Source: CFX2 sp014338005 (lineage in GTDB: Bacteria; Chloroflexota; Anaerolineae; Aggregatilineales; Phototrophicaceae). Taken from it: DNA of 64,000 nucleotides. The position numbers were made by a program, and so were the translations under genes. Under the pieces are notes generated by a model. It saw only the letters and a list, made by a program, of their open reading frames with translations, was not told the DNA's origin and did no database searches. Of this stretch, positions 63,097 through 64,000 are shown one piece after another (the stretch's first letter is position 1; the number at the start of each line of letters is the position of its first letter). The stretch spans positions 75,338 through 139,337 of the forward strand of contig SZPE01000002.1 of NCBI GenBank assembly GCA_030263555.1, given 5' to 3'.

Positions 63097-63370
63097 TGAA
63101 CCACTGTCACAACCGTCACAGGTACAAATTCAGTCTGTTGATGCACACTATGGATACCCCCGTGTGATTCTGTATTTTGTAGCTGAAACGCCATTCTGTG
63201 ACAGGTTCGCTGGTTCACCTGTGACAGTTCATGTGGAGTCTGCCGTATGAAAAAGAGAGTGCCTCTCTCAAGTGAACCAGTGTCACATCTGAAACAGGCA
63301 CTTCTATGCTTCTTTACTGCGATGATTCGCACGGCTATGCTGTCACTGAACCACCGTCACAGTCGTCACA
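63097..63370. repeat. Iteron-like TGAACCA/GTCACA repeats
   Basis: The unit TGAACCAnnGTCACA occurs at 63097-63111, 63273-63287 and 63347-63361, twice with an extra GTCACA. An inverted cluster TGTGAC...TGGTTCA...TGTGAC lies at 63197-63225. The block begins at the 3' end of the replication-type gene, as the nonamer array does in the first element, so it is a candidate origin or regulator-binding array. Confidence 0.65.
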
Positions 63371-64000
63371 TCCCAGAAAATCAGCCTTCAACTGCCAGAG
63401 GCGTGTGGGGATACCCCGAATGCGGCGCTGCACCGTGAGGTTATTTGTACCGGGGATCAGCCATCCATCTTCCTTCAACTGTGCGCCAATCGCCGGAGTG
63501 TTGAACTTGAGCGGCTGCACTCGCAGGACAGCGCGATGCGCCACATCGGGCAGCAGATACACATAACGCTCGTCCAGATAACCGACAATGGTTGTTCCGG
63601 GGCGTGGTTCCTCTGGCTCACGCATATCCTTCGCCAGCATGAGTTCCCCACTGGCGAGAAGCTGCCCCAGCGTGTCAATGAACACCTGCCCGGCGCGTTC
63701 CTGCTGCACCGCCTTCACCGTTTCCACGATGCTGTCCTGCCACGAGGGTAACGCCTCGTCGCAGCCCAATTCCGCCATGAAGCGCCGAAGCATCTGGTAG
63801 GTTGTGACCAGCACCGCCCAGTTCTGCACCATGCGTCCGGTGTTTGCCTGTCGCCCCAGCTTACTGGTGAGGTTATCGCGGTAGCCCTTCACATTCGGCT
63901 CGAAACGGCTTGTGAGTTCTTTCGCCAGCGTTCCCTCATCCGCCTGTACAGCAATCCACTGGATGAACTTCGCGGTGAAGCCGGGGAGATAATCGCGTAC
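63335..64000 (-). CDS. Replication-type (primase/helicase-like) protein, C-terminal part
   Basis: 222 residues remain, open at the window's right edge; the visible start is FTAKFIQWIAVQ and later LGRQANTGRMVQNWAVLVTT, helical and without a P-loop in this part. The end is a winged-helix-like domain (APAIGAQLKEDGWLI, LTVQRRIRGIPTRLWQ). The layout resembles the C-terminal arm of DUF927/primase-helicase proteins, and the repeats just after its stop parallel those after the primase-helicase at 36794. The call is inference. Confidence 0.5.
   Translation of the reverse strand, partial: VRDYLPGFTAKFIQWIAVQADEGTLAKELTSRFEPNVKGYRDNLTSKLGRQANTGRMVQNWAVLVTTYQMLRRFMAELGCDEALPSWQDSIVETVKAVQQERAGQVFIDTLGQLLASGELMLAKDMREPEEPRPGTTIVGYLDERYVYLLPDVAHRAVLRVQPLKFNTPAIGAQLKEDGWLIPGTNNLTVQRRIRGIPTRLWQLKADFLGCDDCDGGSVTA

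Larger units (their letters stand above)
45815..64000. mobile_element. Serine-recombinase element carrying the heme operon (left end; right end outside)
   Basis: The left end is set by the break in the DUF6094 gene next to the recombinase. The content to the window edge is recombinase, RHH protein, heme operon with MFS gene, sigma-like gene, repeat array and a replication-type protein, nearly all leftward. No right junction is visible, so the heme genes may be cargo of this element or chromosomal DNA beyond a shorter insertion. Confidence 0.4.

Noticed and set aside
63039..63332. 97-codon minus-strand frame over the TGAACCA/GTCACA array
   Set aside because: Covers the repeat units; composition is set by the repeats.

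Overview
The window looks like a chromosome fragment of a Chloroflexota bacterium, probably Anaerolineae-like. This is inferred from gene style: Thr/Pro-rich secreted linkers, LysM lipoproteins, a TIR/FGE protein, a coproporphyrin-type heme operon and high G+C housekeeping DNA. No rRNA, tRNA or CRISPR array was seen.

Layout. 1-960: AT-richer accessory genes (tail of a HicB-type antitoxin, a DUF433 protein, a stand-alone SRA-like modified-base reader). 982-8853: an acyl-CoA catabolic cluster resembling acyclic terpene/leucine degradation (acyl-CoA dehydrogenase, AtuA-like protein and its small partner, enoyl-CoA hydratase, aldo/keto reductase, biotin-dependent carboxylase alpha subunit), with no carboxyltransferase beta subunit in view. 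8971-14565: a dipeptide/oligopeptide ABC importer with both ATPases fused. 14577-31803: mixed housekeeping and signalling genes (MFS, uppP, a frameshifted receiver-kinase, LysM lipoprotein, NUDIX, rplS, C26 amidotransferase, murI, a large sensor kinase, AlbA_2 regulator, radical SAM protein, methyltransferase, glnS). 32171-34184: two decayed genes, a TIR-FGE protein with one in-frame TGA and a REP-associated transposase carrying a REP copy inside its own coding sequence.

From about 34.3 kb base composition drops and an integrated plasmid-like element begins: parA, parB, a parS-like palindrome, a primase-helicase with a zinc-less N-terminus, iteron-like 9-bp repeats, a LexA-type DNA-binding protein without protease, a zinc-ribbon protein, an HhH-GPD-like protein, a strongly folded non-coding RNA candidate (41456-41629), a DUF488 protein, an RNase HI-SLOG fusion, an unrecognised 625-aa protein and a DUF6094 methyltransferase. 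The last is cut off exactly where the 3' end of a large serine recombinase gene begins, which marks the left end of a second, nested element.

The second element (45.8 kb to beyond the window) carries the recombinase with two small partner genes, then a leftward operon for heme by the coproporphyrin-dependent route: chdC (fused to a Rieske domain), cpfC, an AhbD-like radical SAM gene, hemA, hemC, hemD, hemB, hemE, cgoX, hemL and an MFS transporter, with seven genes joined by short overlaps. Beyond it lie a sigma-factor-like gene, an array of TGAACCA/GTCACA repeats and the end of a second replication-type protein. The layout repeats that of the first element: replication protein, repeats, regulator.
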